Below the pieces are notes generated by a model that had not been told where the DNA came from, made no database searches, and was given only the letters and a program-made list of their open reading frames with translations. A DNA stretch of 64,000 nucleotides from contig NZ_CP094466.1 of NCBI RefSeq assembly GCF_023347255.1, positions 868,001-932,000 of the forward strand. The letters run 5' to 3'. Both the position numbers and the translations under genes were made by a program. Source of the stretch: Faecalibacterium sp. I4-3-84 (lineage in GTDB: Bacteria; Bacillota; Clostridia; Oscillospirales; Ruminococcaceae). Positions 33,766 through 43,852 of the stretch are shown here, one piece after another (the first letter of the stretch is position 1; each line of letters opens with the position of its first letter).

Positions 33766-34743
33766 ATGAACAAAAGACTATTCCGCCCCCAATTTAATCA
33801 AATGGAAACCACCGAGAAGCAGGCACTGATGGAAAGCCTGGCTGCTCGTTATAATATGACCTTTCTCGGTCTACATACCTTTGACCGCTGGGGCCAGAAC
33901 TGCACCACCGGCATCTTCAAGAAAGATGGTCGGGAGTTCGTCTTTGTCCCCGGCGATACCGTCACCCTGGGCTGGGAGCAGTTTGCCGTGGGACTGAATC
34001 AGGAGAGCCGGGAGGAATTGGAGTATCTGTTCCGGGAATGGGAAATGGAACCGCAGAACCCGGAGGAGATGATCCGGGAAAGCATGGCTCCCGTCCGGCA
34101 AGCGGCCATTGGCCCCATGCTGGTGGGCCGGGAGTTGGAGGAAATTAACTGGGAGCCAGTCAAAATGGACGATCCCAGGCTGACTGCCCACCCTGACTGG
34201 CTGAAGGAGTTCCGGGATTTTGCCTGGAGTGACAGCAGCAGTCTTACCTTGCATCAGTCGGCCCGTATTGAGCGGACGGAAGATGGATTTCAGACCTGGA
34301 TCTATAACCGCACTGATTACGATGAACTCCTTGCCATGCTGGAAAACAGGGGCTTCTCCCTGCCCACGGCGGACGAGTGGGCCTACCTGTGTGGCGGCGG
34401 GTGTCGGACCCTGTTCCCGTGGGGAGATGGGTTAGACTACTCCATGCGTCTGCGCTGGTTTGAGGACATGGATGAGGATGAGAACCGGCCCTATGACATG
34501 GAGGAACCCAACTTCTTCGGCCTGTCCATCGCCTACGATCCCTATATGCGGGAAGTGGTGCAGGCTGATAGGCTTACCACCTGCGGCGGCGATGGCGGGT
34601 GCAATATCTGCGGTGGGCTGGGCCCATTTCTCGGTTTCCTACCCTGTTCGCCCCACTGTAAGCCAGAAGTGCAGGAGGACAATGAACTAAACGGAGATTA
34701 TGACTTTTATCGGCCTATCATTCGGTTGGAGAACTATGATTGA
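33766..34743 (+). CDS. Formylglycine-enzyme-fold-like protein
   Basis: The 325-residue protein has FVPGDTVTLGWEQ near the start and SLPTADEWAYLCGGGCRTLFPWGDG, the latter matching FGE-sulfatase proteins (LPTEAEWEYAA...PWG). The catalytic cysteines of true formylglycine enzymes are not evident, so a binding role is more likely. GGAGG precedes the ATG. Confidence 0.6.
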   Translation: MNKRLFRPQFNQMETTEKQALMESLAARYNMTFLGLHTFDRWGQNCTTGIFKKDGREFVFVPGDTVTLGWEQFAVGLNQESREELEYLFREWEMEPQNPEEMIRESMAPVRQAAIGPMLVGRELEEINWEPVKMDDPRLTAHPDWLKEFRDFAWSDSSSLTLHQSARIERTEDGFQTWIYNRTDYDELLAMLENRGFSLPTADEWAYLCGGGCRTLFPWGDGLDYSMRLRWFEDMDEDENRPYDMEEPNFFGLSIAYDPYMREVVQADRLTTCGGDGGCNICGGLGPFLGFLPCSPHCKPEVQEDNELNGDYDFYRPIIRLENYD

Positions 34744-34785
34744 CAATAGAAGCTTGATACAAAATAAAGAAAGAGAGGTGCCGAC

Positions 34786-37700
34786 ATGGGAGCATGGGGC
34801 ATAAAAGCATTAGAGCGTGACGAAGGGTTGGATGTACTGGACATCCTCAAAAATGAATATGTACCGGAGCATCCGGTAATGGATCTGGGCGAGATGATCG
34901 AACTGATGAAAGAGGAAGTCATGCTGGGAGCTGACTTCTCACAAATCGACTTCCTCTTTGACAATACTGCGATGGCTCTGGCGGAGCTGTATTTCCAATG
35001 GAAGGATAATGGCAAGCTGGACTACGATCATGAAGAAGCTATATGGGATAAAGTCACCGGTTTCACAGCATCCAAAGAAGCCCTTGCTTTCCTGCTGCGG
35101 CAGCTCACCGACATCAAAAACGAGGTGCCGGACGAGGACGGCATCCGTGAGATTATGGATCTTTGGAAGAACGAGGATAGCGGTGAGATCGCTCCTGCGT
35201 GGTTGGAACACTTGAATCAGCTCATTGATCGACTGGATTCAGAACAGGAGGCACGACAAATGTATATCAAAAAATACTGGGGCAACTTTATTGGCGGTTC
35301 CGATGACAGTCTGAACCTTGTGGCATTTTTAGAGGATCAGAAAAAGGAGGAGATCCCCCTCAGCGAGATTTTCTCCAAGATCGGTCTGGACAAGCAGAAC
35401 TGGGACTTTCGCCAAACCGTGGAGTACCTGGAGTTTACACATTCCGATGGTGTGGAGATGGACTTTCACTTCGCCATTGATGTGGTCACCGACCTGGCCG
35501 CCATCCTGCTGGAGTGCAGCGTCAGTGGCAGTGTAAACCTTCAGGATCTGGACGAGTACAACACCCCCGCCCGCCGTATCCGCATCACTGCTACGCCAGA
35601 GGAGCATGACGCCATGAACAAGGCCCTGGCGGACTTTGCCCAATCCCCCCTGACCTATGACCTCCATGAAATGATGGACGACGAGGAGATTCAGGAGATG
35701 GCACATCATGTGGAGGCGCTGCGGAAGGAACTGTACGAGGCCGCTGGCCGCAACCGCAACTACCAGGTGAAAGCGGAGGATGTGAAACATCTGCTTGCTG
35801 ACTGGGAGGGTGCCGATGGCTGTATCGCCACCAACCGCATCACGGTGGAGGGCCGCAAGGTGGGTTACTGCTATCGTGAGATTCCAGACGGTAACTGGGA
35901 CAGCGGCTGGCGCTTCACTGCCGGTGACGAGAGCGATGAGTACATGGACGACCCCAACAATGCCGGGATTTACAAGCTGAACACAATTTGCAACGACGAT
36001 CCCGACATCATTTCTCTGCTGAACACCCCCGCCCCCTGCGCCTTTGAGCGGGATGAGAACGGTGTGTTCCAGCAGATCAAAGACTGGAAACCGGATGAGG
36101 ACGAGGAGGACCCTGATATGGACATTTTGAAGCAGTGCCAGAAGTGGCATGAGGAGAGCAAACAACATAAAATTATTGATGCGCTGGAGGCCATCCCCGC
36201 CGAGGAGCGTACCCCTGAGATGGACAGTGAGTTAGCCCGTGCCTATAACAATCTGGCAGACCCACATAAGCCAACTTGCAAAGAAATGCTCAAAAAGGCC
36301 CTCGCTCTGCTAAAGCCCCATGAGGAATACTTCGAGGACGATTATTACTGGAACTTCCGCATGGGTTACTCCTACTTTTATCTGGATCAGGAGGGCCGGG
36401 CTCTGCGATATTTTGAAAAGGCATTGGAAGTCCGCCCTGGTGACGATGACACCAAAGAGTTTATCGACCGGTGCAAGCAGGGTATTTCTCTGCCGCAGTT
36501 CTGGGAGTGCTTCCGGGATCGGACAGAGAACTGGTGGGAAACCTTTGCCGAGATGGAAGCAGAATTGCGCCAGATGATGGATGACGACAAGGATCACACC
36601 CGCGGTGCAGAACTCGTGGCCCAAATGGAGGAAACCCTGAATCTGGCCTTTGATGAAATCTCCTTTGAGCTGGGCGTGGGCGGCGAAAAGCATGAACTGA
36701 TCCTCACCCCGGAGGGTAATAAGGTCAAGCTGTTTGAGCTGGTCTACTTCCAGAAACACGCCCCAAAGGAGGTGCTGGAGCACTGGAACATCCTGGTGGG
36801 CCGTCAACCTGTTCAAAACATCGGTCTGCGAACCAATGATGGCTGGGAGATTTCCGGGGATGATGTGCAGATCTGGCTGGAGGAACAGGGTGAAAACAGC
36901 TTTGCCATCTCCGCTTACTGTGAAAAGCTGCTGCCTAAGCTTCAAGAGGAAGAAGGCCGGGCCTGGTGGATGCTCACTACCCTCACCGACCAAGTGCTGG
37001 GCGAGATCTCCCACATGAGATACATAGACAGCTTTGATGTGCTGGAGGAACCCAAGGCAGAGCCGTCCTTCCTCCTGTCCCAGCTGCCCGACAAACTGCG
37101 GGAGCAGGGCCTGGAGCTCTCCACCGACCCGGAAGCCTATCTGGAGAGCTACCTTGGTTACAAAATGGAACCCAAACAGGACCCGGACGCCGATTGGCGG
37201 CTGGATGTAATGGCCGGTTCCACCTGCTGTGTGCCGCTCATCAACGGCTATCTGAATGCCGACAATGATTTTATGGACGATCTCCATGCCGACGGCGCGG
37301 TGGCGGGCTTCTTCTGCTATCCCCTGGATACCCTGCTGGAGGAGGAAGGCAGTCAGAAAATTTTCGACTTCCGGGACAAACTGGAGGAAGTGCTCACCGG
37401 CGGGGATGGTTCGGAAGTGCTCACTCTCACCGGCGGGGCTACCGGCCTCTACTGTGGCTATGTGGACTTCATCGCCTGGGACATCCGAGAGGCGCTGAAC
37501 ATGGCGAAAGAGTTCTTTGAAGGCACGGATATCCCATGGGCCATCTTCCACACCTTCCGCCGTGAAGCCGGTTCTGTACCTCTAAAGCAACAAGATGATG
37601 GGACAGAAACTGAAAATCAGGATGACGAGTTGGATGAAACGCTTACGGGCATGGACTATATTCCTTATACCCAACAGGACGCCGAAGCATTCTTCGCTCA

Positions 37701-40700
37701 GCTGGAGCAGTGGAACGACGAGGACGAGTACACCCGCTGCATCCAGGCACTCAATGCCATCCCAGAGGACTGGAGGAACTATCGCACCGCCTACGCCCTG
37801 GCACGGGCGCTGGAGAACTACGCCATCATCGGGGACCATGATGAGGGTACTTTGAAATTCAAGGGAGACAAAGCCCTCCAGAGGGCCATTGAGGTGCTGG
37901 AGTCCGTCCGGGAGGAAGGTCAGGACAAGGCGGAGTGGAATATGCGGATGGCCTACGGCTATCAGTATCTCTATGGTCAGGAGGAAAAGGCCATTCCCTA
38001 CGCCCAGCGGTGGGCAGAGCTGGACCCGGAGGATGAAAATGCCCCGGCGGTAATTCGGGAGTGTAAGGCGGAGATCCGGAAACGCCAGCGCAGCCGGAAG
38101 AAGAAGGCCAAATTCGTGCCCGGTGATACCCCATTTGAGGGTTTCGACCTCACCAACTTCTGGGATGATAATTGGTATGCACTGAAAGAATATGTCAGTG
38201 ATCCGCCTTCCGATGAGCTGATTGCCAGCGTGGAGGAGGAACTGGGCTACAAGCTGCCCGCCGCCTATATCTGGCTGATGAAGCAGCACAACGGTGGCAT
38301 TCCGATGAACACCTGCTATCCCTGCGATGAGCCTACCTGTTGGGCAGATGATCATGTGGCCATCACCGGCATTTTCGGAATCGGACGGGAAAAGAACTGC
38401 TCCCTCTGTGGAGAGATGGGCAGTCAGTTTATGATCGATGAGTGGGAGTATCCTGCCATCGGCGTGGCCATCTGCGACTGTCCAAGCGCCGGACACGATA
38501 TGATTTTCCTGGACTACCGGGCTTGCGGTCCCCAGGGAGAGCCTGCGGTAGTCCATGTGGATCAGGAAAATGACTATAAAATCACCCATCTGGCAGATAG
38601 CTTTGAGGAATTTATCCGCGGACTGGAGCATGAATCCCTCTATGATCCGGATGAAGATGTAGAGGATCTTAACGAAGATGTTGATGCTGACGAGGAAGAA
38701 ACCGACCATAAGGGCTCCTTTGCCGGGTCTGTGCTCCTCTCCAAAGTAGAGTGGGACAAGGAGCAGTTGATTCGGGATCTACGGGAAGAATGGGGCATCG
38801 TAGATGAGGAGCCGGATGAGGGCGACGAAGACGATGAGAACAGCGATGACGCTGTGGTAATGCGGGTCGGCGGAATGATGCTGATCGTGACACTCTTCCA
38901 CGGTCACATCCCGGACAATGAAGCAGAGATCAACGCCGAAAACAACTATATGTGGCCAGAGGCCGTAGAAGTGGCCAAAGCGCACAAGGCCCATATCATG
39001 GTGGCTGTGTTGGGCGAGGAGGAAAAACTGCTGGAACGAGGTAAGCTGTTCACCAAGGCGATGGCAGTGTGCTGCAAGCAGAAATACGCCACCGGTGTCT
39101 ACACCAGCGGCGTGGTATTTGAGCCTCGTTTCTATGAGGGCCTTGCCGATATGCTCAAAAAGGACGAACTGCCCATCTTCAACTGGGTTTGGTTCGGCCT
39201 GTACCGGAGCGAGGGGGGCCTAAACGGCTACACCTACGGCATGGATGTGTTTGGCAAGGAGGAAATGGAGGTGTTGAACACCGACGCTGAGCCGGAGGAA
39301 CTGCGGGACTTTTTGGCCAGCCTTGCCTCCTATGTGCTGGCGTGTGATGTGACGCTGCAAGACGGCGAGACCATCGGTTTTTCTGCGGACGATAAGCACA
39401 CCATCACCCGCAGCCCCGGCATCTCTCTGCCAGAAGAACAGATGACCCTGAAGATCGGTTACGAGCCTATAAAGGGAGATCCGGAGGATGACAGCTGCGA
39501 CCACTCAGACAATGATGACACGCAGGATGAGGAAGAATTCAGTAATCCCGAAGTCTACACCGAGGAGGAGATGGAAGCCGTCGAGGAGCACATTGAGCAG
39601 TATTTCGGCAAGTTCGAGAATGTGTTCCATGAGCTGGTTTCTCCCGACATCCATGTGGACATCTGTGTGGTGCCGCCCTCTGAGGAGCGGGACTACTGCA
39701 CCCTGGTCACCATGGGCATGGGCGCTCACCGGATGAATGTGCCGGAGGAACTGGCGGAATATAAGCTGGAGCGGGCGGAGCTGGCCATTGCCCTGCCTGC
39801 GGACTGGAAGCTGGATCAGGAGTCCATGAAAGACGAAAAGTGGTACTGGCCCATCCGCCTGCTGAAATCCTTGGCCCGCCTTCCCATTGCCAGCGATACC
39901 TGGCTGGGCTTTGGACATACCATGGATAACAAGGAGAACTTTGCGGAAAATACGAAGCTGTGTGCCGCCATTCTCACCGGCCCCCAAAGTACAGAGGAGG
40001 GCGGCGAGGTCTGCACCCTGCCGGGCGGCGAGGAGGTCAACTTCTATCAGGTCATTCCGCTTTATGAGGACGAGTTGGACTATAAACTGGAACATGATGT
40101 AGACGCTCTGCTGAACAAGATGAGGGGGATCAGTTTTGTTGTAAACCCCACTCGTCAGAATGCGATCACCCGTGGCACCCTTTCCAATGATAATTTTGAC
40201 GGTGAGATGGACGACGCTTCCTATCACCTTGAGAGCATTGAGGAGAAGGAACTGCCTATTGACCCCATCAATGCTTATAACCACATGGCCATCTACTTGC
40301 GCTGGTGCATGGAGCACGACCTGATGGGCGAGGACTTCCTGAAAGAATACAGCGAAGTGGCCAAACAGGTCAAAGCCGACCCTGCCAGCGTGGATCTGCG
40401 GGAGTTTATCCGGGATGAGCTGGACGGCTGTCTGTTCTCTGTGCTGTTCAATCAGCAAGGCCGTGCCTTTGCAGGCTATTACTACGGAGAGGGCGACAGT
40501 CCCTACTATCCTGCCGACATTGATGACTATGCCCTGAAATATTTTGGTCCGTCCCGATACCACTCCAATGAATTTCAACAGGAGGCATACTTATTCATCC
40601 CATTTGATGAGAAATACTATCAGACCATGGCTCAAGTGATTGAGGAACGCTTTGAAAACTGGCAGGGACAGGACTTCGACGAGGACACGCTGGAGCCTTC

Positions 40701-41463
40701 CGAAGTGGCTCATGCCATCATGGAGTATCTGGACTGCGAGTGTACCTATTTCCCATCCATGGCAGATGATGACCCCATCATGTCGGCATACAGCTACGCC
40801 CAGCGGCTGGGGGTACGGGAGGGCTTTGTTCCCGTACTTATCCAGGCGGATGATGAAACGCTGTTGGAATGTCTGGTAATGAACGCCGACCCGGAGCATG
40901 ATGCGGACTGCTATGAATTTGACCTCAAAACGGTAGAGGAGTACCGGAAGAAGATGCTCTCCGCTCCTGTTAAGGACGGAAAGGCGATTTTGGAGGAATT
41001 GACCGGCCAGCGCAAGGAAGAAGCCGAGGACGATGATCTGGACTGGGAGGAGGAAGTCCTGGGCGAGATGGAGGGCGGAGAACCCAACGACCGCTTCGCA
41101 AACTATTGGAACGATGATACCGGAATGACATATCCGCTCATTCTGGCTAAAATTCCGGTAAAGAACCCCTGGGAGATCTTCGCCTACCTGCCCTTTGGAA
41201 ATTGGAATGAGTGTCCCGACACACCGGACCTGATGGCAGTGGCGAAATATTGGTTCGAGCAACATGGTGCCATCCCTGCCGCCATGAGCCACGATGAATT
41301 GGAGTTTGAACTTCCAACTCCGATCTCCAAGGAAAGAGCTATGGAGGTGGCTGTGGAGCAATATGGTTTCTGCCCAGATCTGGATCAGAATGAGGATGGA
41401 AGCATTGGCTCCTTGGCAGATGTCCTGTGGCAGTCCACCGTCTGGTATTTCTGGTGGGATTGA
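34786..41463 (+). CDS. Giant multi-domain polyimmunity protein, 2,225 residues
   Basis: One uninterrupted frame joins many immunity-type domains. In order: DUF4259 (about 1-155, MGAWGIKALERDEGLDVLD); an unassigned segment (158-325); DUF2185 (343-430, DSGWRFTAGDESDEY); TPR-like (445-565); unassigned (570-935); a second TPR-like module (960-1100); SUKH/SMI1-KNR4 (1125-1285, LPAAYIWLMKQHNGG); DUF4261 (1310-1562); SUFU-like (1595-1780, HVDICVVPP, LVTMGMG); unassigned (1780-2080); DUF4253 (2116-2225, GNWNECPD...WYFWWD). Acidic linkers separate modules. No signal peptide or toxin motif is seen. It starts behind AGAGAGGTG. The likely role is simultaneous protection from several toxins. Confidence 0.88.
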   Translation: MGAWGIKALERDEGLDVLDILKNEYVPEHPVMDLGEMIELMKEEVMLGADFSQIDFLFDNTAMALAELYFQWKDNGKLDYDHEEAIWDKVTGFTASKEALAFLLRQLTDIKNEVPDEDGIREIMDLWKNEDSGEIAPAWLEHLNQLIDRLDSEQEARQMYIKKYWGNFIGGSDDSLNLVAFLEDQKKEEIPLSEIFSKIGLDKQNWDFRQTVEYLEFTHSDGVEMDFHFAIDVVTDLAAILLECSVSGSVNLQDLDEYNTPARRIRITATPEEHDAMNKALADFAQSPLTYDLHEMMDDEEIQEMAHHVEALRKELYEAAGRNRNYQVKAEDVKHLLADWEGADGCIATNRITVEGRKVGYCYREIPDGNWDSGWRFTAGDESDEYMDDPNNAGIYKLNTICNDDPDIISLLNTPAPCAFERDENGVFQQIKDWKPDEDEEDPDMDILKQCQKWHEESKQHKIIDALEAIPAEERTPEMDSELARAYNNLADPHKPTCKEMLKKALALLKPHEEYFEDDYYWNFRMGYSYFYLDQEGRALRYFEKALEVRPGDDDTKEFIDRCKQGISLPQFWECFRDRTENWWETFAEMEAELRQMMDDDKDHTRGAELVAQMEETLNLAFDEISFELGVGGEKHELILTPEGNKVKLFELVYFQKHAPKEVLEHWNILVGRQPVQNIGLRTNDGWEISGDDVQIWLEEQGENSFAISAYCEKLLPKLQEEEGRAWWMLTTLTDQVLGEISHMRYIDSFDVLEEPKAEPSFLLSQLPDKLREQGLELSTDPEAYLESYLGYKMEPKQDPDADWRLDVMAGSTCCVPLINGYLNADNDFMDDLHADGAVAGFFCYPLDTLLEEEGSQKIFDFRDKLEEVLTGGDGSEVLTLTGGATGLYCGYVDFIAWDIREALNMAKEFFEGTDIPWAIFHTFRREAGSVPLKQQDDGTETENQDDELDETLTGMDYIPYTQQDAEAFFAQLEQWNDEDEYTRCIQALNAIPEDWRNYRTAYALARALENYAIIGDHDEGTLKFKGDKALQRAIEVLESVREEGQDKAEWNMRMAYGYQYLYGQEEKAIPYAQRWAELDPEDENAPAVIRECKAEIRKRQRSRKKKAKFVPGDTPFEGFDLTNFWDDNWYALKEYVSDPPSDELIASVEEELGYKLPAAYIWLMKQHNGGIPMNTCYPCDEPTCWADDHVAITGIFGIGREKNCSLCGEMGSQFMIDEWEYPAIGVAICDCPSAGHDMIFLDYRACGPQGEPAVVHVDQENDYKITHLADSFEEFIRGLEHESLYDPDEDVEDLNEDVDADEEETDHKGSFAGSVLLSKVEWDKEQLIRDLREEWGIVDEEPDEGDEDDENSDDAVVMRVGGMMLIVTLFHGHIPDNEAEINAENNYMWPEAVEVAKAHKAHIMVAVLGEEEKLLERGKLFTKAMAVCCKQKYATGVYTSGVVFEPRFYEGLADMLKKDELPIFNWVWFGLYRSEGGLNGYTYGMDVFGKEEMEVLNTDAEPEELRDFLASLASYVLACDVTLQDGETIGFSADDKHTITRSPGISLPEEQMTLKIGYEPIKGDPEDDSCDHSDNDDTQDEEEFSNPEVYTEEEMEAVEEHIEQYFGKFENVFHELVSPDIHVDICVVPPSEERDYCTLVTMGMGAHRMNVPEELAEYKLERAELAIALPADWKLDQESMKDEKWYWPIRLLKSLARLPIASDTWLGFGHTMDNKENFAENTKLCAAILTGPQSTEEGGEVCTLPGGEEVNFYQVIPLYEDELDYKLEHDVDALLNKMRGISFVVNPTRQNAITRGTLSNDNFDGEMDDASYHLESIEEKELPIDPINAYNHMAIYLRWCMEHDLMGEDFLKEYSEVAKQVKADPASVDLREFIRDELDGCLFSVLFNQQGRAFAGYYYGEGDSPYYPADIDDYALKYFGPSRYHSNEFQQEAYLFIPFDEKYYQTMAQVIEERFENWQGQDFDEDTLEPSEVAHAIMEYLDCECTYFPSMADDDPIMSAYSYAQRLGVREGFVPVLIQADDETLLECLVMNADPEHDADCYEFDLKTVEEYRKKMLSAPVKDGKAILEELTGQRKEEAEDDDLDWEEEVLGEMEGGEPNDRFANYWNDDTGMTYPLILAKIPVKNPWEIFAYLPFGNWNECPDTPDLMAVAKYWFEQHGAIPAAMSHDELEFELPTPISKERAMEVAVEQYGFCPDLDQNEDGSIGSLADVLWQSTVWYFWWD

Positions 41464-41478
41464 TGGGAGATTGTGACC

Positions 41479-42342
41479 ATGAACGAATACCTGAAGCAAT
41501 ATATTGAACTCCAAAAGCAGTTTCGGGAGACAGAAGGAGATCCGGACAGTGTCCGTGCTCTCTATACCTTCAAGGAGAAACTGGAGCTGTCGGAAGACAA
41601 GCAGGCCAAGGAAGTGCTGGTGGATGTGTATGATCTGCTGGACTTCAAGAAGGATGCCTACGAACTGCTCTGCCAAATCGGAAATCGTTCCGACAAGAAG
41701 ACCCTCAAGCGGCTGGGCATCTTGAAGGACTATGCGGAAAACTGGGGCAATCATTATGCCCTCCCCAGGCCCAAAACGCCGGAGGAGAAGCAGAAAGAGA
41801 AGGAACGGCAGGCCCAGCTGGGCCTGCCCGCCTTCCGGTATCACCCCAATCCTCTGGAAACTGGGGCTTTTGAGGAATCCGCAGACGGCGTTGTCTGCGA
41901 CTGCTGTGGCAAGACGACCCATATTTTCTATACAGCCCCCTTTTACGCCGTGGAGGATATTGCATATCTGTGCCCAGAGTGCATCGCCAACGGCGAAGCA
42001 GCCCGGAAATATGACGGTAGTTTTCAAGATGATTTCTCTGTGGATGATGGTGTAGACGATCCGGAGAAGCTGGACGAGCCGATCCACCGCACCCCGGGCT
42101 ACTCCGGCTGGCAGCAGGAATACTGGCGCGCCCACTGCGGCGACTACTGCGCCTACCTGGGCCATGTGGGTGCCAGGGAACTGCGGGCCCTGGGTGTGCT
42201 GGAGGAGGTACTGGACGATCCGATGTGGGACGATGAGCAAAAAGAAATGATCCGGGAATCTGTCAATGGCGGGCATCTGCAATGCTATCTGTTCCAGTGC
42301 CTCCACTGCGGAAAACACCTGGTCTGGATGGATTTTGATTGA
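41479..42342 (+). CDS. CbrC (UPF0167) family protein
   Basis: The 287-residue protein contains the CbrC core LPAFRYHPNPLETGAF, CDCCGK, YLCPECIANG and CLHCGK. E. coli CbrC gives tolerance to colicin E2, so this fits a bacteriocin-resistance setting. An N-terminal helical extension of about 115 residues precedes the core. ATG 41479 has GGGAG upstream; GTG 41473 is an alternative. Confidence 0.75.
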   Translation: MNEYLKQYIELQKQFRETEGDPDSVRALYTFKEKLELSEDKQAKEVLVDVYDLLDFKKDAYELLCQIGNRSDKKTLKRLGILKDYAENWGNHYALPRPKTPEEKQKEKERQAQLGLPAFRYHPNPLETGAFEESADGVVCDCCGKTTHIFYTAPFYAVEDIAYLCPECIANGEAARKYDGSFQDDFSVDDGVDDPEKLDEPIHRTPGYSGWQQEYWRAHCGDYCAYLGHVGARELRALGVLEEVLDDPMWDDEQKEMIRESVNGGHLQCYLFQCLHCGKHLVWMDFD

Positions 42343-42351
42343 GGTGGCAAC

Positions 42352-42903
42352 ATGGAGAAGAAGGATTTTCCCAAGGGAACCAAGCCCCGTGAGATCTTCG
42401 TCTATACCTGTGAGCGGATCGCGGAGCCTTTGAACCCGCTGGGCTACAAATACCGCAAGAGCAAAAATGACATCTACAAAAAAGACGGCATCTTTGTGTT
42501 CTCCTTTTACTTTTCCCCCTCCATCCGCTTTGGCTCCACCACTTTTACTGCCTTCTTCGATGTGAGTTCCCCGGTGATTGCCCAGTGGCGCAGTGAGCAG
42601 GAAGGGACGGAGGAAACCTATGATGGTATCGTGGGTACCTCCATCGCCCGGCTGACCCACCGGTATGATGACTTCCCCCGCTATGAGGTATCTACTCTGC
42701 TGGAGCGGGAACGCTCTATCCAGGAAATTTCCGGGCAGATCCAGGACTATGCACTACCATTCTTTGCCCGGTTTTCCAATCTGCCCAAGCTGCTGGACGA
42801 TGTGGAACAGGAGGGGTTCTTCCCCCATCGGAAGGGGTTCGATGTCCCTAAGCGGAATCGGGAGTTCATCGAATGCTTCCGGGAGTATCTCCAAAAGCAG
42901 TAG
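42352..42903 (+). CDS. DUF4304-like protein
   Basis: The 183-residue protein has LNPLGYKYRKSKNDIYKKDG followed by beta strands, and the pattern resembles DUF4304 immunity-associated proteins. The assignment is tentative. It is 9 bp after the CbrC-like gene. Confidence 0.55.
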   Translation: MEKKDFPKGTKPREIFVYTCERIAEPLNPLGYKYRKSKNDIYKKDGIFVFSFYFSPSIRFGSTTFTAFFDVSSPVIAQWRSEQEGTEETYDGIVGTSIARLTHRYDDFPRYEVSTLLERERSIQEISGQIQDYALPFFARFSNLPKLLDDVEQEGFFPHRKGFDVPKRNREFIECFREYLQKQ

Positions 42904-42929
42904 GAATCAGCAGAAAGGAAACAACACCT

Positions 42930-43466
42930 ATGTCAAACAGTAGAGTATCCACTTGGAGTGGAATCCGGAACAAATTGGAGAATGACTACCTGTGCCCGGC
43001 ACTCCGGGGCCACATCCAGTATTTTGCCACCAGTTACAGCAAAAGCGCCGACCATGAGGGCCGGGCCGCCATTCGTGTGGACGGCGTGGAAGTGCTGCGG
43101 AGCAACTACTACACCTATTTTGAAAATGTGTGGACGAAATTTCATCACTTGCGCTCCACCACGCTGAAAGATCACGACTCCGCAAAAGAGGCCATCAATC
43201 AGGCTCATGCCTATGCGCTGGAGCAGGGCACCTTTGACCAAAAGGTGTTCTATGAGGCGTTTGGGATCTTTGACAACCAGAGCATCGAGAAAAGCCTTGT
43301 CAGCGAGAATCCCCTTGTCCGTATCTTTGCCCTTCTGGATCGCAGGCTTGGCAAGCGCCGCCTGCTGGCTTTGGAGGACTCCATGGAGCAGGAACTGGAC
43401 TGGGTGCGGGCTTTCTATGTGATCCGGTTGCAGGCCGAAGGGCTGATGGAAGCGAATAACATTTAG
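42930..43466 (+). CDS. SF0329 family protein
   Basis: The 178-residue protein starts with TWSGIRNKLENDYLCPALRG, followed by HIQYFATSY, the pattern of SF0329-type proteins (uncharacterised). AAAGGAAA lies upstream. The context again suggests immunity. Confidence 0.6.
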   Translation: MSNSRVSTWSGIRNKLENDYLCPALRGHIQYFATSYSKSADHEGRAAIRVDGVEVLRSNYYTYFENVWTKFHHLRSTTLKDHDSAKEAINQAHAYALEQGTFDQKVFYEAFGIFDNQSIEKSLVSENPLVRIFALLDRRLGKRRLLALEDSMEQELDWVRAFYVIRLQAEGLMEANNI

Positions 43467-43477
43467 GAGGAACCACC

Positions 43478-43837
43478 ATGTCACAGATCGCGTCCTTTTA
43501 TCTGATAAAAAATAACCAGCGGCAGGAGTTGTCCGACGGTGACTGCTCCGGCGCGGTCTATATGGCCATCTGGGACTGGTGTGAGAGCGAACTGGATCTG
43601 GATGTCCGTTTTCCTGCTCCCCAGACGGAAGACACCCTGGACTGCGCTCTGCTGGAGGGAGAGCTGGCGTCTCAACTGCTGGCAGCTCTGCGGGAGCAGG
43701 ATCTCTCGGAGCTGGCCGCTGAAATTGCCCCGGACTGGGATCTGCCCACCGAGGCGGTGCAAAGCGGGCTTAATACGCTGCGCTCCCATCTGGAACTGGT
43801 GCAGGGCGATGCTGCTCTGCTGTATGAAATGACATGA
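43478..43837 (+). CDS. Hypothetical acidic protein
   Basis: A 119-residue Leu- and Glu-rich soluble protein with no motif I recognise; AGGAGG precedes the ATG. Confidence 0.55.
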   Translation: MSQIASFYLIKNNQRQELSDGDCSGAVYMAIWDWCESELDLDVRFPAPQTEDTLDCALLEGELASQLLAALREQDLSELAAEIAPDWDLPTEAVQSGLNTLRSHLELVQGDAALLYEMT

Positions 43838-43852
43838 GAACGGAGGGATACC

